Origin: Anaerococcus jeddahensis
GTDB taxonomy: Bacteria; Bacillota; Clostridia; Tissierellales; Peptoniphilaceae
Length of the DNA: 64,000 nt
Assembly: GCF_001182725.1 (NCBI RefSeq)
Contig: NZ_CWHU01000005.1
Coordinates: 868,001 to 932,000 of the forward strand
Reading direction: 5' to 3'
The stretch's first letter is position 1. Each line of letters opens with the position of its first letter. Positions 35,622 to 44,338 of this stretch are shown here, one piece after another. The position numbers were made by a program, and so were the translations under genes. The notes under the pieces were generated by a model. The model ran no database searches, was not told the origin of the DNA, and saw only the letters and a list, made by a program, of their open reading frames with translations.

Positions 35622-36681
35622 CGTATGTTTTTTCTACAAAATTTTTGATAAATTCATCAATATTATAGGAAATTTTTTCATCTTTATATTCTATAAATTT
35701 TTCATCAGAATTTTTAAAATTTATAATAAGTCCATAATTTTCGTAAAAATAATCCTTATTAGATTTTTTATTCCCAGCAATTATAGAAATTAATCTATTT
35801 GGAACATGAATTTTAATTTTTTCTTTTAAATCATATTTTTCTAACAAATCTTCTAAATAAATTTTGTGGATATTTGTCTCTACTAATTGCCTAATTGAAG
35901 AATGGAATGGTCCGGCAACCACATCTTCTTTATCATTAATATTTTCAGTTGGTTGAAGACCAATTCTTATTACAGGAATATTTTTATAAGCATAAATCAT
36001 ATAAAGCCTAGATGATAAATCTATCGCCTCATCCAATGTGAGTGGCTTATATAAATTATTATTATATAATTTTTCAAGCTTAGTATCTTTTATTACCAAG
36101 GTCGGATAAATTCTTACCATATCTGGTTTCATTTTTATTGACTCAAGTCCAGTTTGGATTGATTTTTCAAAAGAATCTTTGTAAAGACCTGGCATAATTT
36201 GATGACCTAATTTAAAACCATAATCTTTAATTAATTTACTTGCCTTAAGAGAATCTTTTTTGCTGTGGCCTCTTTCATTAGCCTCTAGAACTTTATCATC
36301 CAAAGATTGGATTCCAAGCTCTATTACATAAACCTCATAATCTTTTAATATATTAAGAATAGAATTATTTATATAATCAGGCCTTGTAGATAATCTGATT
36401 CTATCAATAATTCCCTTCTTTTTATAGGACAAAGCTATTTCAAGATAAGAAATCATTACTTTTGTGTCAAGACCTGTAAATGATCCACCAAAAAACGCTA
36501 TTTCTTTAGGATTTTCATTTTTTGGAAAATAGGACAAGTATTGATTAATTTGCTTTATTGTATTTTCTTTATTAATATTATCTTTAAAATTTGTAATCTT
36601 CACTTGATTGCAAAAAGCACAATCGTGAGGACAACCCAAAAATGGTATAAAGATAGGTATAATATATTCTTTCTTACTCAT
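35605..36681 (-). CDS. Radical SAM protein (Elp3/HemN-like, clostridial rnc-smc linker type)
   Basis: 358 residues. The cluster motif is CPHDCAFC (Cys-x3-Cys-x2-Cys, near residue 18), followed by IAFFGGSFTGLD and the typical barrel. The family is regularly found between rnc and smc in Clostridia. It resembles the Elp3/YhcC type, which suggests RNA modification, but the substrate is not established. It overlaps rnc by 8 bases. Confidence 0.85.
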   Translation of the reverse strand: MSKKEYIIPIFIPFLGCPHDCAFCNQVKITNFKDNINKENTIKQINQYLSYFPKNENPKEIAFFGGSFTGLDTKVMISYLEIALSYKKKGIIDRIRLSTRPDYINNSILNILKDYEVYVIELGIQSLDDKVLEANERGHSKKDSLKASKLIKDYGFKLGHQIMPGLYKDSFEKSIQTGLESIKMKPDMVRIYPTLVIKDTKLEKLYNNNLYKPLTLDEAIDLSSRLYMIYAYKNIPVIRIGLQPTENINDKEDVVAGPFHSSIRQLVETNIHKIYLEDLLEKYDLKEKIKIHVPNRLISIIAGNKKSNKDYFYENYGLIINFKNSDEKFIEYKDEKISYNIDEFIKNFVEKTYGGDLY

Positions 36682-37390
36682 TTGTTAAATTCTTATAGGC
36701 AATTCTTGCTGCCATTTGTTCTGCTTCTTTTTTATTTTTTCCCTTGCCTGTGCTAAGTTTTTTATTTTTGGCAAAAACTTCCATATAAAATGTTTTATTA
36801 TGCTCTGGACCTTCTTCTTTTAAAAGTTTATATTTTAAAATAGTTTTATTGGTTTTATTGAAATATTCTTGTAATTTTGTCTTATAATCAATAAAAAGTA
36901 GGTCATTTTCAAGAAGATTTTTTACAGTTTCATAGTAATTTTTCATCAAAAAATCTTTTAGAAAATCATAACCTGCATCAAGATAGATTGCTGCACAAAA
37001 AGCTTCAAAAGTATCAGCTTTTACAGATTTTTTCTCTCTACCATTATGGCTAATCTCACCTTTTCCAAATAATAAATAAGATGATAAATTAAATTTCTCA
37101 CTTGCCTTTGAAAATGAAGAAGTACAAACTATTCTTGATCTTATTTTTGTAAGTTTTCCTTCTGGATAAGTCTTGTGATTTTTGTAAAGTTCTTCACTAA
37201 CAATCAAATCCAAAATACTATCTCCCAAAAATTCCAATCTTTCGTTTGATGTTCTTTTCTTATCCTTAATTTCATTTATATAAGAAGAATGAGTAAGGGC
37301 TATGTCTAAAAGATTTTTATTTTTAAAACTATAGCCAATACTCTCTTCTAATTTAGAAATTTCTTCTAATCTTTCTTTTGTTGGATTCAT
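36674..37390 (-). CDS. rnc: Ribonuclease III
   Basis: 238 residues. The nuclease signature ERLEFLGDSILDL and a downstream DTFEAFCAAIYLD (acidic catalytic residues) are present, then a C-terminal double-stranded RNA-binding domain (about 165-235). It processes rRNA precursors and other duplex RNA. The start abuts the acyl carrier protein stop. Confidence 0.97.
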   Translation of the reverse strand: MNPTKERLEEISKLEESIGYSFKNKNLLDIALTHSSYINEIKDKKRTSNERLEFLGDSILDLIVSEELYKNHKTYPEGKLTKIRSRIVCTSSFSKASEKFNLSSYLLFGKGEISHNGREKKSVKADTFEAFCAAIYLDAGYDFLKDFLMKNYYETVKNLLENDLLFIDYKTKLQEYFNKTNKTILKYKLLKEEGPEHNKTFYMEVFAKNKKLSTGKGKNKKEAEQMAARIAYKNLTNE

Positions 37391-37614
37391 TAGTTTTTGC
37401 TTTCTATTAAAGATACAAGATCAGAAAATTTTTCGATTTCATCTAATTCATCATCAGAAAATTCAATGTCATATTTATCTTCAATTGCCATAATAAAATC
37501 AAGCATATCGATTGAATCTATGTCATAAGCTGTAATTTCTTTTTCAAAATCTATTTCATCTTCGTTGATATCTAAATTTTCTTTTACTAATTCAATTAGT
37601 TCATCTCTAATCAT
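37390..37614 (-). CDS. acpP: Acyl carrier protein
   Basis: 74 residues, acidic, four helices. The phosphopantetheine serine is in DIDSIDMLDF (a DSI variant of the usual DSL). It carries acyl chains for fatty acid and phospholipid synthesis. It overlaps plsX by 4 bases. Confidence 0.96.
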   Translation of the reverse strand: MIRDELIELVKENLDINEDEIDFEKEITAYDIDSIDMLDFIMAIEDKYDIEFSDDELDEIEKFSDLVSLIESKN

Positions 37615-38585
37615 TTTAATTCTCCTTTTATTTTTTCTATTGTATTTGTATTTATATAATCTATGAGACCCAAAATTGCTGAGCTAAAGGCCTTACTATT
37701 TGAATTTCCATGTGCCTTGTAAACATATTGATTTACTCCCAAAAGCGGTGCTCCACCAATATTATCTGAATTATATTTTGATAAATTATTTTTTAAAGAA
37801 TTTTTTATTAAAGCACCACCTATTTTTGTTGAAAAAGATTTGTAAATAGCATCTTTTAATTCTTTACTAAAAAGACTAATAATTCCTTCTGCAGTTTTTA
37901 TAGCAATATTTCCATCAAATCCGTCTGCTATTACTATATTAGTTTTTCCAGTAAATAAATCTCTAGCTTCAATATTTCCTACAAAATTTACAGAAGATTC
38001 TTTTAATAATTTGTAGGTTTCTTTTGTTAATTTATTTCCCTTGTGCTCTTCAATTCCTACATTTAAAAGTGATACTGTAGGATTTTTTATATGAAGAACA
38101 TTTTCAGAAAAAACGCTGCCCATAATGGCAAATTCTTTTAAAAATTCTGCCTTGCAATCCATATTTGCACCAGTATCTAACAATAAGGTTTGATTTTCAT
38201 AAGTTGGAAGACTTGTTGCTATACATGCTCTTTTTATTCCTTTAATTCTTCCAGAAATGAATAGTCCACTTGCAAGAATTGCTCCAGTTGATCCCGATGA
38301 AACTAAACCATGATAGCCTTCTTCATTTAATTTATTAAAAGCTTTTACTAAACTTGATTCTTTTTTTCTTCTTATAGCCTTTACTGGATCTTCATTATTT
38401 TCAATTTTTTCTTTTGCATCAATTATTTCGTAAGATTCAATTCTTCCATCAATAATTTTTTCAATTTTCTCTTTATCTCCAGAAAAAATCGGAAGAAAAT
38501 CTTTTTCTTTTAAAGCCTCTATTGACCCTTCAATTGGGACTTTTATTCCATCATCTGCTCCATAAGTATCTATTATTATCTTCAT
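37611..38585 (-). CDS. plsX: Phosphate acyltransferase PlsX
   Basis: 324 residues. IDTYGADDG at the N terminus, VSSGSTGAILASG, and IVIADGFDGNIAIKTAEG are family signatures. It turns acyl-ACP into acyl-phosphate for phospholipid synthesis by PlsY/PlsC. It follows rpmF after 48 bases that contain a terminator-like hairpin. Confidence 0.96.
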   Translation of the reverse strand: MKIIIDTYGADDGIKVPIEGSIEALKEKDFLPIFSGDKEKIEKIIDGRIESYEIIDAKEKIENNEDPVKAIRRKKESSLVKAFNKLNEEGYHGLVSSGSTGAILASGLFISGRIKGIKRACIATSLPTYENQTLLLDTGANMDCKAEFLKEFAIMGSVFSENVLHIKNPTVSLLNVGIEEHKGNKLTKETYKLLKESSVNFVGNIEARDLFTGKTNIVIADGFDGNIAIKTAEGIISLFSKELKDAIYKSFSTKIGGALIKNSLKNNLSKYNSDNIGGAPLLGVNQYVYKAHGNSNSKAFSSAILGLIDYINTNTIEKIKGELK

Positions 38586-38608
38586 AATTTCCCCTTATTT
38601 TGGATATT

Positions 38609-38635
38609 AAAAAAAGATAGTGTTACCACTATCTT
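38609..38635 (-). terminator. Terminator/attenuator between rpmF and plsX
   Basis: Perfect 9-base stem AAGATAGTG / CACTATCTT with a 4-base loop, followed on the minus strand by a T-run. It overlaps the rpmF stop codon. It probably lets only part of the transcription continue into plsX and the long operon. Confidence 0.8.
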
Positions 38636-38813
38636 AATTTAACTCAAGAACTTCTTTGCCTTTATGATAACCACAGCTTGGACAAACTCTATGTGGTAAC
38701 ATTGGTTCATGACAATTTGGACACTCTACATAATTTGATTTATTTAATCTGTAAGCTGAAGCTCTTCTTTTATTTTTTCTTGTTTTTGATGTTCTTCTCT
38801 TAGGTACTGCCAT
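38634..38813 (-). CDS. rpmF: 50S ribosomal protein L32
   Basis: 59 residues: [18 protein letters not shown] at the start, then a zinc ribbon with CPNCH and [20 protein letters not shown] lies before the ATG. A consensus promoter is directly upstream and a hairpin overlaps the stop. rpmF-plsX-acpP is a very common Firmicute order. Confidence 0.96.
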   Translation of the reverse strand: MAVPKRRTSKTRKNKRRASAYRLNKSNYVECPNCHEPMLPHRVCPSCGYHKGKEVLELN

Positions 38814-38852
38814 TCTAACACCTCCTAGTTATGAGTTTTAGCAATCTTAAAC

Positions 38853-38881
38853 ATTATATAAGTAAATAATAAACTTGTCAA
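38853..38881 (-). promoter_or_regulatory. Consensus promoter of the rpmF-plsX-...-rpe operon
   Basis: Minus strand TTGACA (38881-38876), 17-base spacer, TATAAT (38858-38853). Both hexamers are exact. It begins two bases past the ackA stop. Confidence 0.8.
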
Positions 38882-38882
38882 G

Positions 38883-40070
38883 CTATACTAGTTTTTTAGT
38901 GTCTCTTGCAATCATCAACTCCTCATTAGTTGCAATTACAAAAACTTTTACTTTTGAATCATCTGTTGAGATTAAATGACAACCGCCACGAACATTATTT
39001 TTTTCAGGATCAATTTTTATTCCAAATTGTTCGAAGCCTTTCATTATATCAGCTCTCATTGTTGCAGAATTTTCTCCGATTCCACCAGTAAATACAATTG
39101 CATCAGTTCTTCCGATTTCTGCCATATATCCAGCAACATATCTTTTTGCTCTATTGGCAAACATTTTTAAAGCAATATCTGCTCTTTCATTTCCATCGTT
39201 TGCAGCATTTTCAAGATCTCTAAAGTCTGATGATACTCCAGAAACTCCAAGAACTCCTGATTCTTTGTTTAATACATTATCCATTTTTTTTGTATCATAA
39301 CCATATTCATTCATCAAAAATGTTACAACTGTTGGATCTAAATCTCCACTTCTTGTTCCCATTACAAGTCCTTCAAGTGGTGTAAGTCCCATTGTTGTAT
39401 CGAATGATTTTCCTTCTTTGATTGCACAAATTGAAGATCCATTTCCTAAATGGCATGAAATCATATTTAATTCATTTTGATTTTTTTCTAAAACTTTTGC
39501 AGTTTTTTGTGTTATGAAATCATGACTTGTTCCATGAAATCCATATTTTCTTATAGCTTGTTCTTCGTAGTATTTATAATCTATTCCATAAAGATAAGTT
39601 TCTTTTGGCATTGATTGATGGAAAGCTGTATCAAAAACTGCTACGTTTTTTACATTTGGTAGAAGTTTTTCACATGCTTCAAGTCCCATCATATTTGCTG
39701 GGTTGTGTAATGGTGCGAATTTTGAATATTCCTTAACTGCTTTTTTAACTTCTTCATCTATTACAACTGATTTTGTTATTTTTTCTCCACCGTGTACAAA
39801 TCTGTGGCCAACTGCATCAATTTCAGATAGATCTGAAATAACTCCATTTTCTTTGTCAGTTATTGCATCAAATACATGCTTAACTGCTTCAGTGTGGTCT
39901 TTCATATCTTCTTCAATTATATATTCGTCGTCGCCTTTTTCTTGTTTAAGTCTTGATCCATCAATTCCTATTCTTTCTACAAGACCCTTTACTAAAACTT
40001 CTTCATTGTCCATATCAAATAGCTGATATTTTAAAGATGAAGATCCACAGTTGATAACTAATATTTTCAT
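38883..40070 (-). CDS. ackA: Acetate kinase
   Basis: 395 residues. Signatures VINCGSSSLKY and FDTAFHQSMP, and GMDPTVVTF-like SGDLDPTVVTF, are present, with VFTGGIGENS near the C terminus. It makes ATP and acetate from acetyl phosphate, the main ATP-yielding fermentation step in such anaerobes. It lies only 11 bases downstream of the pilin-like gene, and GGAGG is close to the ATG; no separate promoter was seen, so part of its expression may come from the pilus transcript. Confidence 0.96.
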   Translation of the reverse strand: MKILVINCGSSSLKYQLFDMDNEEVLVKGLVERIGIDGSRLKQEKGDDEYIIEEDMKDHTEAVKHVFDAITDKENGVISDLSEIDAVGHRFVHGGEKITKSVVIDEEVKKAVKEYSKFAPLHNPANMMGLEACEKLLPNVKNVAVFDTAFHQSMPKETYLYGIDYKYYEEQAIRKYGFHGTSHDFITQKTAKVLEKNQNELNMISCHLGNGSSICAIKEGKSFDTTMGLTPLEGLVMGTRSGDLDPTVVTFLMNEYGYDTKKMDNVLNKESGVLGVSGVSSDFRDLENAANDGNERADIALKMFANRAKRYVAGYMAEIGRTDAIVFTGGIGENSATMRADIMKGFEQFGIKIDPEKNNVRGGCHLISTDDSKVKVFVIATNEELMIARDTKKLV

Positions 40071-40081
40071 TTATTCCTCCA

Positions 40082-40984
40082 TTAAAATACTTTTTTTGAT
40101 TTAATTTCAATATATTTTGGATTTTCTATATCATTAATATAATCAAATGATCTTTCTTTTTTGTAAAAATAATTCACCTTATCATGGTAATCATTTTTTG
40201 ATATTATTTGCCCATTAATTATAAGTTTGCAATTATTTTTTGAAATAATATCGCCCTTTATAATAAGTAGACCATCCAAAACCAAATCTTTTTCTAAAAT
40301 CAAATCTTTTCCAATTACTACTATACCACTAATTTTTCTTGCTGTCTTAGTTTTATTTGGAAAATTTTTATCAGATTTTGAAAAATTACTGGGATTTTCT
40401 TTTTTTGAAATATCATTAGAATTATTTTTATCTTTAGATTTTTTTATAGTTAAATTTTTATAAGTTTTTATAAAAATATTGTCATAATCTTTATCTATTT
40501 CAAAATTTTCATATTCTTCTAAATTTTTTTCTTTAAATTTTAAATTTTTAAAAAATTCTTCAAAATCTTTTCTTAAAATTATTTTCGATTCTTTTTTTAA
40601 AGAGTATTTTTCTTTTAAATTAAATGATACATCAAGATTTGCCTTTGAATCTCCAATTATTTTTGTTTTATTCATTGAAAAAGAATTTTCCCTTATTTTT
40701 ATGATTTTTACAGATTCTTTCTTATCAAAAAAATCAAAATAATAATCACGTGGCAAATTGTCATCTATTTTGTTAATTTCTTCTGACTTTAAAATCAAAT
40801 TATTCTCATCATCAAAAACTACATTATAAATAGATTCTAGATAATATATAGCTTTTTTTCTATCATATAAGTTTTTATTTGAATCATTATTGTTTTTTCC
40901 TTGCTCATAAATAAAAGTGAGGCTTATTGATAAAAGAGTTAGTATTATTAAAACATAAATTGATAAAAATCCTCTTTTTTTCAT
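40082..40984 (-). CDS. Minor pilin-like protein without Glu5
   Basis: 300 residues. The N terminus has a prepilin-like leader and membrane helix (KKRGFLSIYVLIILTLLSIS), but where the mature protein should carry Glu5 it has Tyr. This recalls GspK/PilX-type tip proteins. The C-terminal part has a repeating VVIGKDLILEKDLVLDGLLI pattern like a short beta helix, plus a Lys/Asn-rich linker. It overlaps the next pilin gene by 4 bases. It may sit at the tip of the pseudopilus or act as an adhesin; this is inference. Confidence 0.6.
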   Translation of the reverse strand: MKKRGFLSIYVLIILTLLSISLTFIYEQGKNNNDSNKNLYDRKKAIYYLESIYNVVFDDENNLILKSEEINKIDDNLPRDYYFDFFDKKESVKIIKIRENSFSMNKTKIIGDSKANLDVSFNLKEKYSLKKESKIILRKDFEEFFKNLKFKEKNLEEYENFEIDKDYDNIFIKTYKNLTIKKSKDKNNSNDISKKENPSNFSKSDKNFPNKTKTARKISGIVVIGKDLILEKDLVLDGLLIIKGDIISKNNCKLIINGQIISKNDYHDKVNYFYKKERSFDYINDIENPKYIEIKSKKVF

Positions 40985-41451
40985 TCAAGCCTCCTGATAT
41001 AGGTTTTATATTTTGAATTTCCTTCATTTTCGTAGAAATTAATTTCAATAGAAAATGAATCTTCTCCTTTGTTATAAGAAATTTTTGAACTTTTGCAATA
41101 TCCAATTGGAATTTTTGTCTCTTTTTCACTTGCAGAATTTATATTATTAATGTAGGCATATAAATTCTTCCCATTTTGCTTAAACCTATAAGTAGATTTG
41201 TTTTTTCCATCTTTTATTAGAATTTTAAAATCATTGTCATCTTTGTAATCAATGATTTCATCTGCCCTTCTGATTACATTTTCTATATATAAAATACAAT
41301 TTGTTGAATTTTTATAATCAATCTCTTCATCATAAGTTTTTTTGCTAATTAAAAAATTTGTACTCACTATATTATTTATTAAAAGAACTAGAAGAGAAGA
41401 TATAGCAAGGGCACAAAGTAATTCTATTAAAGTGAATCCTCTCTTTTTCAT
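40981..41451 (-). CDS. Type IV prepilin-like protein (minor pilin)
   Basis: 156 residues. The class III leader MKKRG is followed by FTLIELLCALAISSLLVLLI, with Glu5 present. The globular part has a single predicted beta sheet with many Lys and Tyr. Overlaps on both sides (4 bases each) place it inside the pilus operon. It is probably processed by the prepilin peptidase at 42167-42862. Confidence 0.8.
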   Translation of the reverse strand: MKKRGFTLIELLCALAISSLLVLLINNIVSTNFLISKKTYDEEIDYKNSTNCILYIENVIRRADEIIDYKDDNDFKILIKDGKNKSTYRFKQNGKNLYAYINNINSASEKETKIPIGYCKSSKISYNKGEDSFSIEINFYENEGNSKYKTYIRRLE

Positions 41452-41759
41452 TTTTTAACCACCACATCTAAAACATAATTACTAGATTTAACTTCTATAT
41501 ATTTTAAATTTTCATTATAAGATGTAACTTTTGTATGTATGTCAAATCCATCTTCAATATCTTCATAATCGCCAATTTCTCTTTTTTTAGATTTTTCTAA
41601 AACTTCCTGCATATCAAAAAGAATTTTTGAATTGTTTTTTATTTTTAGAGAATTTTTATAAACTGAAAAAAGTGATGGAAGAAGGAAAATAGCAATTAAG
41701 CTTATCAAAAAAAGACCGATTATGGTTTCAATTAGGGTAAATCCTTTGTTTTTATTCAT
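41448..41759 (-). CDS. Short type IV prepilin-like protein (minor pilin)
   Basis: 103 residues. Leader MNKNKG then FTLIETIIGLFLISLIAIFL with Glu5. The globular domain is very short, like ComGE/ComGF-type minor pseudopilins. It overlaps its neighbours by 4 and 8 bases. Confidence 0.75.
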   Translation of the reverse strand: MNKNKGFTLIETIIGLFLISLIAIFLLPSLFSVYKNSLKIKNNSKILFDMQEVLEKSKKREIGDYEDIEDGFDIHTKVTSYNENLKYIEVKSSNYVLDVVVKK

Positions 41760-42159
41760 TTCTAATCCTTCCAGCTATCGGCGATACAATTATTGAATAT
41801 TCATTATTTTTAGAAGTAAAATAAATTTTACCTGATCCCTTTACACTTCCTGTAGGCCTAAACACTAAAATATTATCGATATTTGCTCTAATATGTTTAA
41901 AGAAAATTTCTTTAGCAAATTTATTATCGTCTTCTCTGCTTATCTTATAAGAATATTTTGAAATTTCTATCTCATAGGAAAAACCTGTGACCAAAGATTT
42001 TTCTCTACAATAATTTATATCAGCTTGTAAATTTTCAATTTCTTTTCTTTCTTGAAGTTTTGGAATTACACCTGATTTTATTAGAATTATGCTAGAAATC
42101 AAAGAAATTATAGCAAGACATATTATTAATTCAATTAAGGTAAAGGCTCTTTTTTTCAT
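41752..42159 (-). CDS. Type IV prepilin-like protein (GspH/ComGD-like)
   Basis: 135 residues. Leader MKKRA then FTLIELIICLAIISLISSII with Glu5; the cleavage residue is Ala rather than Gly, which prepilin peptidases tolerate. The C-terminal part (VFRPTGSVKGSGKIYFTS and SPIAGRIR) resembles GspH/ComGD. The start at 42159 is chosen because GAGG lies 5 bases upstream; the frame also has a GTG two codons earlier. Confidence 0.78.
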   Translation of the reverse strand: MKKRAFTLIELIICLAIISLISSIILIKSGVIPKLQERKEIENLQADINYCREKSLVTGFSYEIEISKYSYKISREDDNKFAKEIFFKHIRANIDNILVFRPTGSVKGSGKIYFTSKNNEYSIIVSPIAGRIRNE

Positions 42160-42166
42160 AATCACC

Positions 42167-42862
42167 TCATAATAAAGCTATGATATAGGCTAGGAAAATA
42201 TATATGCAAAATGGAATTTTGATTTTACTTGACCTTTTTTTAATGGCAATAATTATAGCAAAAATCCCACCAAGCCATATTGATCCTAAAATCAAATATA
42301 TGATTTTTTCATTTTTCAAAAATAAAAATAAGGCTAAATAGAAAAAATAATCTCCATCTCCTATATTTTTTCTTGATATATAATAAATAAAAATATAGAT
42401 TAAAGTAAAAATCCCTATTATTTTTATAAATTCTATTTCAATTTTTAGATAAATAATTCTATATATAAGCCCTAAAAATCCAAGTATATAGATATAAATC
42501 ATATAAATATCCATACTTTTAAGATCTATCATGGCTATAACAAATGAAATTAATAAGGATAAAAATATAAATATTCCTTCGATAAAATTCCTATCATTCA
42601 TTGCAAATATAAATAAAAGACCCCCTATTATTTCGTAAAAAATATATGAAAGAGGAATCTTTTCATTACAAAACCTGCACCTTCCTTTTAAATTTATAAA
42701 AGAAATAATTGGTATCAGGTCTCTTTTTAAAATTTTTTTCTGACAATTTGTACAGTGACTTGGAGGAAATGCAATATTTTCTCCCCTTAAACTTCTTTCA
42801 CACAACAAATGAGCAAAAGATCCAAAAATCGTTCCTAAGAAAAAATAAAAAATAAAAATCAT
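42167..42862 (-). CDS. pilD: Prepilin peptidase (type IV leader peptidase)
   Basis: 231 residues, about eight membrane helices. The N-terminal cytoplasmic zinc module has CTNCQ and CRFCN pairs. The aspartic protease residues are in MIDLKSMDIY and GDGDYFFY. It cleaves prepilin leaders and may methylate the new N terminus. It overlaps the major pilin gene by 4 bases. In Com systems the equivalent is ComC, usually encoded elsewhere. Confidence 0.9.
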   Translation of the reverse strand: MIFIFYFFLGTIFGSFAHLLCERSLRGENIAFPPSHCTNCQKKILKRDLIPIISFINLKGRCRFCNEKIPLSYIFYEIIGGLLFIFAMNDRNFIEGIFIFLSLLISFVIAMIDLKSMDIYMIYIYILGFLGLIYRIIYLKIEIEFIKIIGIFTLIYIFIYYISRKNIGDGDYFFYLALFLFLKNEKIIYLILGSIWLGGIFAIIIAIKKRSSKIKIPFCIYIFLAYIIALL

Positions 42863-43230
42863 TTGTATTCCATTGTATCCGGTTCTACTGTAATTGTAGA
42901 ATTTTGAGGGTTAATTATTACTTTGTAAGATTTTCCTTTTAATTCATCTACACCTTTTGGAATTTCAGGCCATTTTTCTACATAATTAAGTGAGCCTTCA
43001 TTTTCTTTGCCCTCCCATGTAACTGTAGAATCATTTGAATTTAATTCATTTAATTTTACGCTTGCAGCAGTTTTTAGCATGGAGACATTAGCATTATGGG
43101 CAGTAATTGCTGCTTGTTTTTTTGTTTGTTTATATTTTGGTATTGCAATAGCTGCAAGCATAGCAATAATCGCAATTACAATAATTAATTCTATTAAGGT
43201 AAATCCACTTTTTTTATTTCTTTTTATCAT
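42859..43230 (-). CDS. Major type IV pilin / ComGC-like pseudopilin
   Basis: 123 residues from the ATG at 43230, which follows GGAGGGG at 5 bases; the frame is longer but the earlier ATG has no binding site. Leader MIKRNKKSG then FTLIELIIVIAIIAMLAAIA with Glu5, typical of ComGC and PilA. The globular part has no cysteines. It should form the body of the fibre. It lies between pilC and the prepilin peptidase gene. Confidence 0.85.
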   Translation of the reverse strand: MIKRNKKSGFTLIELIIVIAIIAMLAAIAIPKYKQTKKQAAITAHNANVSMLKTAASVKLNELNSNDSTVTWEGKENEGSLNYVEKWPEIPKGVDELKGKSYKVIINPQNSTITVEPDTMEYK

Positions 43231-43240
43231 CAACCCCTCC

Positions 43241-44338
43241 TTAAAAATTAATTGTATTAACTGTATCAAACATTGGTATAGCTACAGAAAAAACTACAAA
43301 ACCTACAAGAAAAGCCATAAAAATAATCAAAAATGGCTCAAAAAGACTTGAAATTCTTTTTAGCCTATAAATATATTCATTCGCATAATAAGATGAGGCT
43401 TTTTCCAAGGCTTTTGCCATATCTCCACTATCTTCGCCAACTTTTATCATGGCAATAAAAAGTTTTGTAAAAACATTTTCCTTTTCCATTGAACATGATA
43501 AATTATTTCCGAGTTTTAAACTATTTTCAACATTCGATAAAATTTCTTTTAAATATAAATTTTTGAATGATTTTTTTATAATATTCATACTTTCAACAAT
43601 ATCAACATCGCCAATTCTTAGTATATATAAAAGCGAGCTTATTTGATATTCTATATTTAATAGCCTGAATTTTCTAAAAATATAGCTTTCAAAGAAAAAT
43701 TTATCAATTTTATACTTGTACTCATCTTTTTGTCTTAATATGTAAAAAATAATTATTGCAAATAAAAATCCAAGCAAAATATTTATTCCATTTTTATTGA
43801 AAAAATTACCTAAAGTTAGAAGAATCTTTGTTGATAGTGGCAAGTTCTTAGAACTGTCATCAAAAACTTCTATAAAAGTTGGCATGACTTTGGTTAAAAT
43901 TGTTATTACAACTCCAATTGTAACAAATAATAAAATTATTGGATAAATCAAGGCTTCTGTGATTTTATTTTTGTTTTTACTTTCTTCGGTCATATAAATT
44001 GACAACTCATCAAGTATTTTCGAAAGATTTCCACTTACATCTCCACTTTTGATGAAAGATGTTATGATTGGCCCAAAAGATTTCTCTTCTTTATAAAATG
44101 CCTCATAGGCCTCGTCTCCATTTTTTAAGCTTAAAGATACATTGACCAAAGCCTTGTTAAGTTTTTTATCAAGTCTTTGGTCAATTATAATTTTTAAACT
44201 GTCGTATAAGGATACAGATGAGTCGGTAAGTAAGCTTAGTTGCTTTAAAAACAAGGATAAAATATTTGAATTTATCCTAACTTTTCCTATATCCTTATTT
44301 AAAATAGCTTTTAGCTTATCAAATTTTATTTTATTCAA
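43241..44338 (-). CDS. pilC: PilC/GspF/ComGB inner-membrane platform protein
   Basis: 365 residues with two T2SSF repeats (about 25-150 and 230-350), each ending in membrane helices (for example ALIYPIILLFVTIGVVITIL and the C-terminal pair). It anchors the assembly motor. The partner ATPase (PilB/GspE/ComGA), normally just upstream, is absent: the gene starts one base after the frr stop. Confidence 0.9.
   Translation of the reverse strand: MNKIKFDKLKAILNKDIGKVRINSNILSLFLKQLSLLTDSSVSLYDSLKIIIDQRLDKKLNKALVNVSLSLKNGDEAYEAFYKEEKSFGPIITSFIKSGDVSGNLSKILDELSIYMTEESKNKNKITEALIYPIILLFVTIGVVITILTKVMPTFIEVFDDSSKNLPLSTKILLTLGNFFNKNGINILLGFLFAIIIFYILRQKDEYKYKIDKFFFESYIFRKFRLLNIEYQISSLLYILRIGDVDIVESMNIIKKSFKNLYLKEILSNVENSLKLGNNLSCSMEKENVFTKLFIAMIKVGEDSGDMAKALEKASSYYANEYIYRLKRISSLFEPFLIIFMAFLVGFVVFSVAIPMFDTVNTINF

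Noticed and set aside
40905..41129. 74-codon minus-strand frame overlapping two pilin genes
   Set aside because: Out-of-frame with both flanking prepilin genes, whose leader motifs and coupled starts are convincing.
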